From: an uncultured Saprospiraceae bacterium
Lineage (GTDB): Bacteria; Bacteroidota; Bacteroidia; Chitinophagales; Saprospiraceae
Reading direction: 5' to 3'
Assembly: GCA_937928405.1 (NCBI GenBank)
Contig: CALFWZ010000003.1
Coordinates: 1-59,493 of the forward strand
Length of the DNA stretch: 59,493 nt
Shown here: piece after piece, positions 35,490-43,612 of the stretch
Position numbering within the stretch: position 1 is the stretch's first letter
How the letters are laid out: each line of letters opens with the position of its first letter
Made by a program: the position numbers and the translations under genes
Notes under the pieces: model-generated
The model's input: the letters and a program-made list of their open reading frames with translations, nothing else
The model's database searches: none
What the model was told of the DNA's origin: nothing

Positions 35490-35525
35490 AAAAAAAAGGG
35501 AATACATCTTTTGATGTATTCCCTT
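35490..35525 (-). terminator. Minus-strand terminator of the VEVIKEV repeat gene
   Basis: A 13-bp stem (aagggaatacatc / gatgtattccctt) with a 4-nt loop at 35496-35525. The A-run at 35490-35497 becomes a T-tract on the minus strand. Confidence 0.9.
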
Positions 35526-35582
35526 AGTAGAATAAAAAGTAACTTTTTTAGCGTTACGCTTGAAGTTTACCAGATGATTGGT

Positions 35583-38500
35583 CTACATTTTACCTTTTTT
35601 AACTAAAAGTTTTTCCAGTTTAGAATCGGTTATCCCACTGTTGTCATCCTTTCCAGCATCTAGTATTTTCTGGAATCCGATCAATTCTTGCCATTCTCCT
35701 GATGTAGCAAAAGAAGCTTGTTCTGGCCAACTAGAAGGATCATGCATCTTAAATTTCGAACCAGCTTCGTCTAATATTTTTCGAAGTTTAGAGACAGAAG
35801 CAGTCGATAATTGTTTCCATGTCTTGATGCCTGCAGCAGCTAAAACCTCATTTATTTTTGGTCCAATACCCTCGATGATTTGAAGATTGTCAGACTTTAA
35901 GCCGTAGACAGAATCAGTGTAAACTTCATCTGCTTTAGGAGCGTTCTGAGTTTTAGTTTCTAGTTTGGATACACCACCCAAACTTTTTTGGAAACTAATG
36001 AATTTTGCCCAATTGCCGCTGTGTGCATATCCAGCTTGAGTAGACCAAGTATCATAATGTCTCATCTTGAACTTCGAGCCAGAATCGTCTAAGGTCTTTT
36101 TCAATTTGGCAGGAGTACTATCTGCTACGTGTTTCCAGGTAATGATGCCAGCATTGTGTAATACGTTGGTGATTTTGGGCCCAATACCTTCGATGATTTC
36201 AAGGTAGTTAGATTTAAATCCATAAACAGAATCGGTAAATATTTTTCCTGCGTCACTGCTAGTTGTGGATGTGGCTTTAGTAGCGGTTCCAGTAGTCCCA
36301 GTAGTTGTTTTAGCAGGTGCTGCCTTCAGTAAACAACTTCTTCCTACTTCTCTTCCTGTTTCATCTTTAAGGATTTCCATAGAGTAAGATCCTTTTGAAA
36401 TTACGGTGTAGAAATCTCGGTTGTCACGTAATCTTAGCACGCCGGATAATTCCTGATCTCTTTCCTGTGAAGTTCTAAAACCTTCACTTCTAAGTCTTAC
36501 ACTACCATCTGCATGGTACATAGCAAAGTAAAATTGACCATTGTCATGTTTGAATAATGCAACATTATTCTTCTTATCATTTACCTTTTTACCTTCGTAC
36601 TCTTTACAAGGTAGATAATCATCTTCTTTGTCTTCTTCGTTAAGTACGACCTTTACTTCTGTTTCGGTTTTACTGACCACAGGTTTGCTGGACATCATAC
36701 AGCTACGTCCAACTTCTCTTCCAGTCTCATCCCGCAATACGTTCATGTAGTAATTGCCGCGTTCGATTTTAGAGTAGAAAGCAGGATTGTTGTTTAACCT
36801 GATGACCCCAGACAATTCTTGATCTCTTTCTTTTGCAGTTCTAAAACCTTCACTACGTAATTTTACTCCTCCTTTATCGTTATAGAGTGCAAAATAAAAT
36901 TGACCATTATCGTGTTTGAAAAGCGCCACGTTATTTTTCTTGTCGTTGACTTCTATACCTTCATATTCAGAACACTTTAGGTAATCATCCTCTCTGTCAA
37001 CTGGTGTTGGAGGAATAACCTCATTAGATTCCAATTTTTTGTTAATAGTGGTCAATTCTCTTTCCGTGTATTTCTTATCAGATCGGATCATTCTTTCTTT
37101 ACCTGTTCTATAGGTTTTTAAGTTAGGACGTTCTACGATGGCTCGGCTAATTTCTTCTCCTTCTTTAGTGACCTGAACTTCTTTGATGACTTCAACAGGA
37201 ACTTCTTTGATGACTTCAATTTCTCTAAATACTTCTACTTCTTTAATGACTTCGATTGGTACCTCCTTGATGACTTCTACTTCTTTGATGACTTCTTTGA
37301 TGACTTCCACCTCTTTGGTAACTTCCACCTCTACTTCACTAACGACTTCTACTTCTTTTACTACTTCGACAGGTACTTCTTTAATAACATCACGTGTGAC
37401 TTGAACTTCTTTAGTGACGGTAACTGGAATTTCTTTAGTTGTCTCAAAAGGTTTAAGTACTTCCACGGTATTTACTAGAGTCACTGGTACTTCCTGTAGA
37501 ACAGAAACCGTCTTGATCACATCTACTTTTTCTCTCATTGGCTTAGCCACTTCTTTGATGACTTCTACTTCTTTGAATTTTGTAATATCATTTGTTACCT
37601 CAACTGGTACTTCTTGTATAACCTCAATCTCTTTAATGACTTCTATCTCATTGGTCACTACGACAGGAACATCTCTTGTGAGTTCTACTTCTTTGATGAC
37701 TTCATTCGTATGATTCATCATTACTGGGACTTCTACTTTTAGTGTAACTTCTTTAATAGTTTCTACCGTATTATTGGTGACAACGGGAAGTTCTTTAGTT
37801 ACTTCTACCTCTTTGATGACCTCAACTCTGTTCTCAACAGGGATTGGCACTTCTTTGAAAACTTCAATTTCTTTCACTTTTTCAAAAACAGTTTCGACTG
37901 GAACAGAAACTTCTTTAGTCATCTCGACTAATTTCATACGTTCTACTGTCTCCAATATCGGGGTCGCTACTTCTTTATTGACTTTAACAATATCTACCTT
38001 ATGAATAATTTTTTCTATTTCGACGGGAACTTCTTTGATCACCTCTACCTCTTGTAACTTTACTACTTCGACAATTGTCTCAACAGGAACTTCTTTAATG
38101 ACTTCTATTTCTTTAATGACTTGTACTTCCTTGATGACTTCGACAGGGATTTCTTTGACGACTTGTATTTCTTTTATTTTTTCAATCTCCCTAATAACTT
38201 CCACGGGTACTTCTTCCTTGACGACGACCTCTTTGATGACTTCTATTTCTTTAATGACTTCAACGGGAACTTCCTTAATAACTTCTATTTCTTTAACGAC
38301 TTGAACTTCCTTGATGACTTCGACGGGAACTTCTTTAATGACCTCTACTTTCTTAATCACTTCACGGTCCTGATATACGGGAACTGCTACCTCTTTGATA
38401 ACTGTAATTTCTTTGATTATTTCGTTCGTATTAGTCAAGGTCACGGGTACTTCTTTAACCATAGAAACTTCTTTGAATACTTCTATTTCGTTAGTCAAAG

Positions 38501-38900
38501 GAACTGCTACTTCTTTTATCACGTCCACTTTTTGAACAGAAGTAACTTCTCTAACTACTTCTACAGGTAAATCTCGGTGAACTTGAATTGGTTGGAAAAC
38601 GTTTACTTCCCGAGTAACTTCCACAGGTTTTTCTTTTATCACTTCTACTTCTTGGAAAGTAGCTTTTTCTTTTATCACTTCTACGGGAACTTCTTTAATG
38701 ACTTCTACTTCTTTGATGATTTCTACTTTTTTAAGTACTTCGACGGGTACCTCTTTGATGACCTCTACCGTCTTCACTACTTCGTGAGATGGTATTAATT
38801 GATCATTTAATAACATTTTGTAGACCTCTTCAGACTGTTTTTTGTTGAGTCCTACTACGTTGACTAGCCTAGTCACAAACTTGTTTTTTCCTAGTTTCAT
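35583..38900 (-). CDS. Giant VEVIKEVPVE-repeat protein with two DUF1508 and two HhH domains
   Basis: 1105 aa, with no signal peptide or membrane segment. Residues 1-40 form a short basic helical region. Residues about 43-580 are a continuous degenerate repeat of VEVIKEVPVE-like blocks spaced by about 20-25 residues, alternating hydrophobic and charged residues with regular prolines. Two DUF1508 (YegP-like) units follow at about 640-735 and 765-855 (ALFKHDNGQFYFALY... RSEGFRT...). After a Thr-rich linker come two helix-hairpin-helix units with EGIGPKI at about 903 and 1010, each followed by a KFKM...W...A segment. HhH modules often bind DNA. The function is unknown. The same HhH type ends the protein at 53575-54867. 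Confidence 0.85.
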   Translation of the reverse strand: MKLGKNKFVTRLVNVVGLNKKQSEEVYKMLLNDQLIPSHEVVKTVEVIKEVPVEVLKKVEIIKEVEVIKEVPVEVIKEKATFQEVEVIKEKPVEVTREVNVFQPIQVHRDLPVEVVREVTSVQKVDVIKEVAVPLTNEIEVFKEVSMVKEVPVTLTNTNEIIKEITVIKEVAVPVYQDREVIKKVEVIKEVPVEVIKEVQVVKEIEVIKEVPVEVIKEIEVIKEVVVKEEVPVEVIREIEKIKEIQVVKEIPVEVIKEVQVIKEIEVIKEVPVETIVEVVKLQEVEVIKEVPVEIEKIIHKVDIVKVNKEVATPILETVERMKLVEMTKEVSVPVETVFEKVKEIEVFKEVPIPVENRVEVIKEVEVTKELPVVTNNTVETIKEVTLKVEVPVMMNHTNEVIKEVELTRDVPVVVTNEIEVIKEIEVIQEVPVEVTNDITKFKEVEVIKEVAKPMREKVDVIKTVSVLQEVPVTLVNTVEVLKPFETTKEIPVTVTKEVQVTRDVIKEVPVEVVKEVEVVSEVEVEVTKEVEVIKEVIKEVEVIKEVPIEVIKEVEVFREIEVIKEVPVEVIKEVQVTKEGEEISRAIVERPNLKTYRTGKERMIRSDKKYTERELTTINKKLESNEVIPPTPVDREDDYLKCSEYEGIEVNDKKNNVALFKHDNGQFYFALYNDKGGVKLRSEGFRTAKERDQELSGVIRLNNNPAFYSKIERGNYYMNVLRDETGREVGRSCMMSSKPVVSKTETEVKVVLNEEDKEDDYLPCKEYEGKKVNDKKNNVALFKHDNGQFYFAMYHADGSVRLRSEGFRTSQERDQELSGVLRLRDNRDFYTVISKGSYSMEILKDETGREVGRSCLLKAAPAKTTTGTTGTATKATSTTSSDAGKIFTDSVYGFKSNYLEIIEGIGPKITNVLHNAGIITWKHVADSTPAKLKKTLDDSGSKFKMRHYDTWSTQAGYAHSGNWAKFISFQKSLGGVSKLETKTQNAPKADEVYTDSVYGLKSDNLQIIEGIGPKINEVLAAAGIKTWKQLSTASVSKLRKILDEAGSKFKMHDPSSWPEQASFATSGEWQELIGFQKILDAGKDDNSGITDSKLEKLLVKKGKM

Positions 38901-39355
38901 TTTAATTATGTATTTATTTACTGTGTGAAAAATTTAAATAAAGAAATGTCTTTTAGGCATACTACCGCCATGACATGCTGGGTACATGTCAGTTGGTTAT
39001 CCTGAAATAAAGTGTTTCTGTAGTATTTTAAAAGACCTTAATTACTTTTGTAAGAGAACTATATTTTTTGAAGTTTTACATCAAAAAAAACGCTTAAATG
39101 TAGTATTTGTATGTTTGTCTGTTTGGAAAAATTCTAGCACAAAGTATATAATAATTTTCAATTATTTAATAATTAGGATTTTTATTTTTAATAAAAAATA
39201 CTTATCCCCAAATTAAAACATCTTGTCACCAATTGGTGATATGGTAGTGAATGATTTAATAGATTTATCTCTCTTGTTTTAGAGATTTTTTTTATTAAAA
39301 TATAATATCTTTGTTTAAAGGTTGCAAATATAATTTCCTAGTTAAAGCAGATTCA
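38901..39355. promoter_or_regulatory. Divergent intergenic region with palindromes
   Basis: A 455-bp very AT-rich region between the repeat-protein gene and the TPR gene. It holds an inverted repeat tgacatg-7-catgtca (38971-38991), a perfect 14-bp palindrome tcaccaattggtga (39226-39239) and a TAnnTTTG -7 match tatctttg (39306-39313) 43 bp before the ATG at 39356. No convincing gene lies in it. The palindromes are candidate operators. Confidence 0.5.
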
Positions 39356-40213
39356 ATGAAAGAAAATAGGAATGATAAAAGTGTTGTACTTCAAAATAAA
39401 GAGCTAGTTTTTTTTACTAATCTACAATTAGATATTACCGAAAAATTGGTTAGAAGGGAAGTAGGCGATTGGTTAGAGAAGGCGAAAATTTTCATACAAA
39501 ATGGTGCTTACCCTGAGGCAATTGATGCTTGTAATAAAGCGATAGAAATTTGTCCAACCCATGTTAGCGCTTTCCGGTGCTCAGGTATTGCTCGAATGTT
39601 GATAGGAGATCAAGCAGATGCTATGGAAGATTTTAATCAGGCAATTAAACTTGGTCCTAAAGAAGTAGAAAACTATTTGGAAAGAGGTTTTTTATTCTAT
39701 GATTTAAAGCAGTACGAAGCAGCAATCTTAGATTTTTCCACTGTGATAGAGATTGATCCGAATCATACTGAGGCGTTTTTTAGTCGAGGTTATGTTCAGT
39801 ACGACCTTGGAAATATTAGGAAAGCCATCGAAGATTTTTCTACAGTTATTATTCTTGATGCTACCCATAAAGGAGCTTGGTATAATCGTGGGGTTGCAAA
39901 ATTTGATCAAAAAAATTATCGAGGAGCAATAGCTGATTTTACTGAGACAATAAAATTATCGCCGGAAGATATTTCTGCTTATGCCAACCGAGGAGAAGCT
40001 CGCCACTTACTAGGGCACCACAATAGTGCAATTTTAGATTTTACTACCGTTATCCAGTTAAACCCGCAAGCTGCTAATGCTTACTATAATCGGGGGGTGA
40101 CTCAATTCGATTTGGTGAAATATCAAGAAGCATTGGAAGACTTTGAGATAGCACTGAAACTTGAACATGAAGGGGCGCAGCACGCAATAGAAAAGATTAA
40201 TCAGATTATGTAG
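39356..40213 (+). CDS. Tetratricopeptide repeat protein
   Basis: The frame starts at a TTG (39311), but the ATG at 39356 follows a -7-like box and gives MKENRNDKSV (285 aa). Seven or so 34-residue TPR units fill the protein from about residue 45 onward, with the standard pattern W..A...Y..G.Y..A...F..AI...P, for example AWYNRGVAKFDQKNYRGAI and AYYNRGVTQFDLVKYQEAL. No signal peptide, so a cytosolic interaction scaffold. It stands divergent to the VEVIKEV repeat gene and upstream of the PLD-J-domain gene on the same strand. Confidence 0.85.
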   Translation: MKENRNDKSVVLQNKELVFFTNLQLDITEKLVRREVGDWLEKAKIFIQNGAYPEAIDACNKAIEICPTHVSAFRCSGIARMLIGDQADAMEDFNQAIKLGPKEVENYLERGFLFYDLKQYEAAILDFSTVIEIDPNHTEAFFSRGYVQYDLGNIRKAIEDFSTVIILDATHKGAWYNRGVAKFDQKNYRGAIADFTETIKLSPEDISAYANRGEARHLLGHHNSAILDFTTVIQLNPQAANAYYNRGVTQFDLVKYQEALEDFEIALKLEHEGAQHAIEKINQIM

Positions 40214-40294
40214 TGGTCACAAATAATAACTTTTTGGTTTGTCTCAGATTTTCAAATCGAAAACTTATTAATTGGCTATGACTAAAAACCAACA

Positions 40295-41713
40295 ATGCTT
40301 ACTTTGATGAAACAGATTACTTATCAGCAGGCCGATATCAGACCTTTTTTAGTCAAATATTTAGCGAACGCTAAGTCAAGTATTTACCTAGCTATTGGTT
40401 GGCTCGAAGACAAAGGACTGATTGGACTATTAGAGAAAAAAGCGCAAGAAGGAGTAAAAGTGAGTATCTTATTGATTGTACCAGAAGATAGGAGCAGTTG
40501 GTTTGTTGATCTTGATCGACTAAAAAGAAAAAAAATAGAATTAATAAAATTAGATCATGCGTATAGAGAGCATCTAATCGATCATAAATTTGGCATTATC
40601 GATTCCTCCGTAGTGTTGACAGGAAACTATGGCTGGGGAAATAAAAATGCACCAAGCGAAGATTCGATAACTATAACGATAGATCTGCCAACTATTGTGA
40701 CTGGTTTTAAATTGGAATATGACTACCTTTCAGTGGTCAATCATCTGTCTAAAGAGGTATCTAAACCGCCTAATTCCATTACTATTTTATTAAAAAAAGT
40801 GGAAGTAATAAAGGTCTTGTTGGAAGTGGGAGATACGGAATATATCCATATTCGACTAGATGAGTTGAAAAAATTTACTGGAGATAGAAATATTGATCTC
40901 ATCATTAAAACTTTAGACGAAAAGTCTTTTGAAGAAGCACTCGAATTGATAAAGTCTTTTCTACAGTATCATCAGGCATTGAGAGCATGTGTTGATCCGC
41001 CAATTGATAATCTTCGTCGTGAAATAAAACTATTGGAAGAGGAGATTGCCGCTATTAGTAATAAGTATAATGAGACGCAAAAAACGCTGCATAAATTTAG
41101 TAAAATGCATACGGCTACTCTTGGCGACTTGCTTAAAAAAATTCTTTTCCAAAATAAAATAAAAGCAGAAATAGAAGCCAAAGCGGATAAATCAAAACAA
41201 GAAAAATACGAAGAAGCTAAAGCTGATCATGAAGAATATACCAAATCTTATGAAATCACTAAAAAACAAAAAATAAATATGCTCACTCCTCAAGAGCAAA
41301 AGCAAATAAAAAAATTGTATCGACAGACTTCGTTGAAATGTCATCCTGACAGGGTAGTGGAGGAGCTACACGATCAAGCAGAGGAGATTTTTATAGAACT
41401 AAATCAAGCTTATAAAGCTAATAACCTAGAACGGGTTATAGAAATTAATCAGCAACTAAAATCTGGTATTTTTTTAACTAAATCTGAAGGAATCACAGAA
41501 TTAAAAAGACTGGAAAGCTCCTTTAAAAATCTAAAACAAAAATTGCAAATCTGGCAAAATAGATTGACTGAATTACAATCAGATGCTTCTTATCGAACAA
41601 TCAGCAATATCGAAAATTGGGATGAATACTTTGCGGAAACAAAAAGTATTTTAGAAAAACAATTAGCTCAGTTGATTGAGCTTAATAAATCACACTCTCC
41701 AACCAGCCTTTAA
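40295..41713 (+). CDS. Phospholipase-D-like domain protein with C-terminal J domain
   Basis: 472 aa. Residues about 5-145 form a single PLD-like domain: IYLAIGWLEDKGLIGLLEKKA, then LIDHKFGIIDSSVVLTGNYGW and a downstream SED. The usual HxK(x4)D...GSxN...E pattern is altered: Asp (DHK) where the first His normally stands and Gly where the Asn stands, so catalysis is doubtful. A helical coiled-coil middle (about 230-330) leads to a J-like domain (about 330-390) with KKLYRQTSLKCHPDR, including the HPD motif that stimulates Hsp70. A further helical tail follows. No signal peptide. The role is unknown; it may recruit DnaK. Its 3' end overlaps a small minus-strand gene by 32 bp. Confidence 0.8.
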   Translation: MLTLMKQITYQQADIRPFLVKYLANAKSSIYLAIGWLEDKGLIGLLEKKAQEGVKVSILLIVPEDRSSWFVDLDRLKRKKIELIKLDHAYREHLIDHKFGIIDSSVVLTGNYGWGNKNAPSEDSITITIDLPTIVTGFKLEYDYLSVVNHLSKEVSKPPNSITILLKKVEVIKVLLEVGDTEYIHIRLDELKKFTGDRNIDLIIKTLDEKSFEEALELIKSFLQYHQALRACVDPPIDNLRREIKLLEEEIAAISNKYNETQKTLHKFSKMHTATLGDLLKKILFQNKIKAEIEAKADKSKQEKYEEAKADHEEYTKSYEITKKQKINMLTPQEQKQIKKLYRQTSLKCHPDRVVEELHDQAEEIFIELNQAYKANNLERVIEINQQLKSGIFLTKSEGITELKRLESSFKNLKQKLQIWQNRLTELQSDASYRTISNIENWDEYFAETKSILEKQLAQLIELNKSHSPTSL

Positions 41714-41846
41714 CGATATATCTATTTTTGTAAATAAGAACAGCAATAAACAAGGCGGCAAATAGGGAGAAAATACGTAAATAACGTAGATTCCGGGCTG
41801 ATTTTTCGCGACGACTGGTATAATTCTTTTTTCCGGTATAAGACAT
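41682..41846 (-). CDS. Small single-pass membrane protein (54 aa)
   Basis: Found by reading the minus strand downstream of rsgA. ATG at 41846, stop at 41682. The translation starts MSYTGKKNYTSRREKSARN, then has one hydrophobic segment (LRIFSLFAALFIAVLIY) and ends with a short KNRYIVKGWLESVIY tail. The basic N-terminus predicts N-in topology. It starts 9 bp after the rsgA stop, the spacing of an operon member, and its 3' end overlaps the convergent PLD-J gene by 32 bp. No family is recognised. The regular layout and operon spacing favour a real gene. Confidence 0.6.
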   Translation of the reverse strand: MSYTGKKNYTSRREKSARNLRYLRIFSLFAALFIAVLIYKNRYIVKGWLESVIY

Positions 41847-41855
41847 ATTATTACA

Positions 41856-42797
41856 TTAGATTTTGTGTCGTTCCCAGTAATTCTGGTCTTCGATCTCTTC
41901 GAGAATAGTTACGTAGTTCATGTACCGCAACTCACTTATTTCATCTTCTTCTACCGCTGTTTTAACAGCGCAGCCCGGTTCGTTACGGTGGGTACAGTCT
42001 GCAAATTTACAATCTTTTGAATACTTAAACAGTTCCCGAAAATTATGGACTACTTCCATCGGGGTCAGATTATTAAAAGCTAAGGTCTTAATACCGGGTG
42101 TATCGATAATATGTCCTCCAAAATCGAGTGGAAACATTTCCGCAAAAGTAGTGGTATGCATTCCTTTACCAGAATAATCAGAAATTTCGTTGGTGTGAAT
42201 ATCAAGATGGGGTTGAAGGGCATTTACCAGGGTAGATTTTCCAACGCCAGACTGACCACTGATTAAGGAGATTTTATCTTTTAAACTTCGTTTGAGTTCG
42301 TCCAACCCTGTACCGGTAGTGGATGAAACCAGTCGTACTTCATAGCCTATTTTTTCGTAAATCTCTCGAAGATAATGATAAACAGTCAATTCCTCTTCTC
42401 CGTATAAGTCTGCTTTGTTAAAAACAATGATCACTGGAATGTTATATGGTTCAGTCATTAACAAGAAGCGGTCAATAAATCCTTGTTTAAGGTTTGGGTT
42501 GATGATCGTCATAATCACTACTGCTTGGTCGAGGTTGCTAGCGAGAAGATGAAGGAAATGTTTTTTGCGAGGGGATTGTCTGACTACAAAATTTTCTCTA
42601 GGCATTATATTTTTAATAATACCTTTATCGTCAGCCTCTTTTTCTACTTCTACCCGATCGCCAACGGCCACAGGGTTGGTAATTTTCATGCCATTGAGCC
42701 TGAACTTACCAATGATCCGACAGTCAATCACTGCTTCATTTTCGAGGAGTACTTGATACCAGCTTCCAGTAGATTTAATAACAATTCCTTTGTGCAT
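41856..42797 (-). CDS. rsgA: Ribosome small-subunit-dependent GTPase A
   Basis: 313 aa. An N-terminal OB fold is followed by a circularly permuted GTPase: G4 FNKAD precedes G1 GQSGVGKST, and G3 is DTPGIKTL. The C-terminal zinc-binding helix has CKFADCTHRNEPGCAV (three Cys and His). RsgA acts late in 30S subunit maturation. Length and motif order are standard. It lies in a minus-strand cluster, 72 bp after GGGP synthase and 9 bp before the small membrane protein gene. Confidence 0.95.
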   Translation of the reverse strand: MHKGIVIKSTGSWYQVLLENEAVIDCRIIGKFRLNGMKITNPVAVGDRVEVEKEADDKGIIKNIMPRENFVVRQSPRKKHFLHLLASNLDQAVVIMTIINPNLKQGFIDRFLLMTEPYNIPVIIVFNKADLYGEEELTVYHYLREIYEKIGYEVRLVSSTTGTGLDELKRSLKDKISLISGQSGVGKSTLVNALQPHLDIHTNEISDYSGKGMHTTTFAEMFPLDFGGHIIDTPGIKTLAFNNLTPMEVVHNFRELFKYSKDCKFADCTHRNEPGCAVKTAVEEDEISELRYMNYVTILEEIEDQNYWERHKI

Positions 42798-42869
42798 AGA
42801 TTATTTCATTAACATTCGAACAACTTCAATGTATTAACCCAAATATTTTGAAAATCGTTCATTTTGCTT

Positions 42870-43607
42870 CTAATGTCCATGAATGGTATCCGCAATTTCT
42901 TTGATTAGGGAAGGATCTTTTTCGATGGCATTGCCAACTACAATTACATCGGCTCCTGCTTCTATATTTTCTTTTGCCTTTTCAGGGCTGCGAATACCGC
43001 CACCCACAATTAAAGGAATCTGAATACCACCGCTAACGGAATTGATCATACTAGTAGAAATGGGATTTTTGGCGCCACTGCCAGCATCCATATAAATTAG
43101 TTTTAGTCCCAACATTTCTCCAGCCATTGCTGTACAAAGCGCAATGTCATCCTTGGCAGCTGGAATAGGGGTGGTATTACTAATATAAGAAACAGTTGTA
43201 GTAATTCCTCCATCAATAAGCATATAACCTGTAGACATTACCTCTAGTGGACTTAGTTTAATATAAGGCGCCGTATTGACATGACGTCCGATCAATAACT
43301 CGGCGTTACGACCAGAGATAAGCGATAAAAAAAGAATGGCATCCGCCCGATAACTTAACTGTAAAGAATTGCCCGGAAACAAAATTTTTGGAATATCACA
43401 GGCTTTGGCAATATGTGAAAGACAATCGTCTAATACACTATTTACAATTAAACTTCCGCCGATAAAAAAATAATCGACTTTAGCATCAATAGCAAGGTTG
43501 AGGATTTTATCAAGATTGCTCATCCGTAGTTGATCGGGATCAATCAATACAGCAAACTTCTTTTTACCAGTATCTTTTGCCTCTTGTAATTTCTGATATA
43601 GTAGCAT
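42870..43607 (-). CDS. Geranylgeranylglyceryl/heptaprenylglyceryl phosphate synthase
   Basis: 245 aa TIM-barrel prenyltransferase of the GGGPS/PcrB family, which joins a polyprenyl diphosphate to glycerol-1-phosphate to make an ether. Hallmarks: FAVLIDPDQ (phosphate/Mg site), YFFIGGSLIVN, LFPGNSLQLS, TTPIPAAKDDIA, LIYMDAGSGAKNPIS and PLIVGGGIRSPEKA. Homologues are widespread in Bacteroidota and prefer geranylgeranyl diphosphate in characterised cases; the product here is not known. The gene begins 5 bp before the stop of the upstream DUF3857 gene, so the two are co-transcribed. Confidence 0.93.
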   Translation of the reverse strand: MLLYQKLQEAKDTGKKKFAVLIDPDQLRMSNLDKILNLAIDAKVDYFFIGGSLIVNSVLDDCLSHIAKACDIPKILFPGNSLQLSYRADAILFLSLISGRNAELLIGRHVNTAPYIKLSPLEVMSTGYMLIDGGITTTVSYISNTTPIPAAKDDIALCTAMAGEMLGLKLIYMDAGSGAKNPISTSMINSVSGGIQIPLIVGGGIRSPEKAKENIEAGADVIVVGNAIEKDPSLIKEIADTIHGH

Positions 43608-43612
43608 TTGTT

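Noticed and set aside
37183..38798. Series of Thr/Ser-rich and Phe/Tyr/Asp-rich plus-strand frames
   Set aside because: Antisense of the VEVIKEV repeat gene; the minus frame is continuous, has recognisable domains and its own terminator.
29324..41713. Defence island built on the ATPase, TPR and PLD-J genes
   Set aside because: The ATPase is solitary with its own terminator, the PLD motif looks inactive, and no nuclease, toxin or restriction gene is present.
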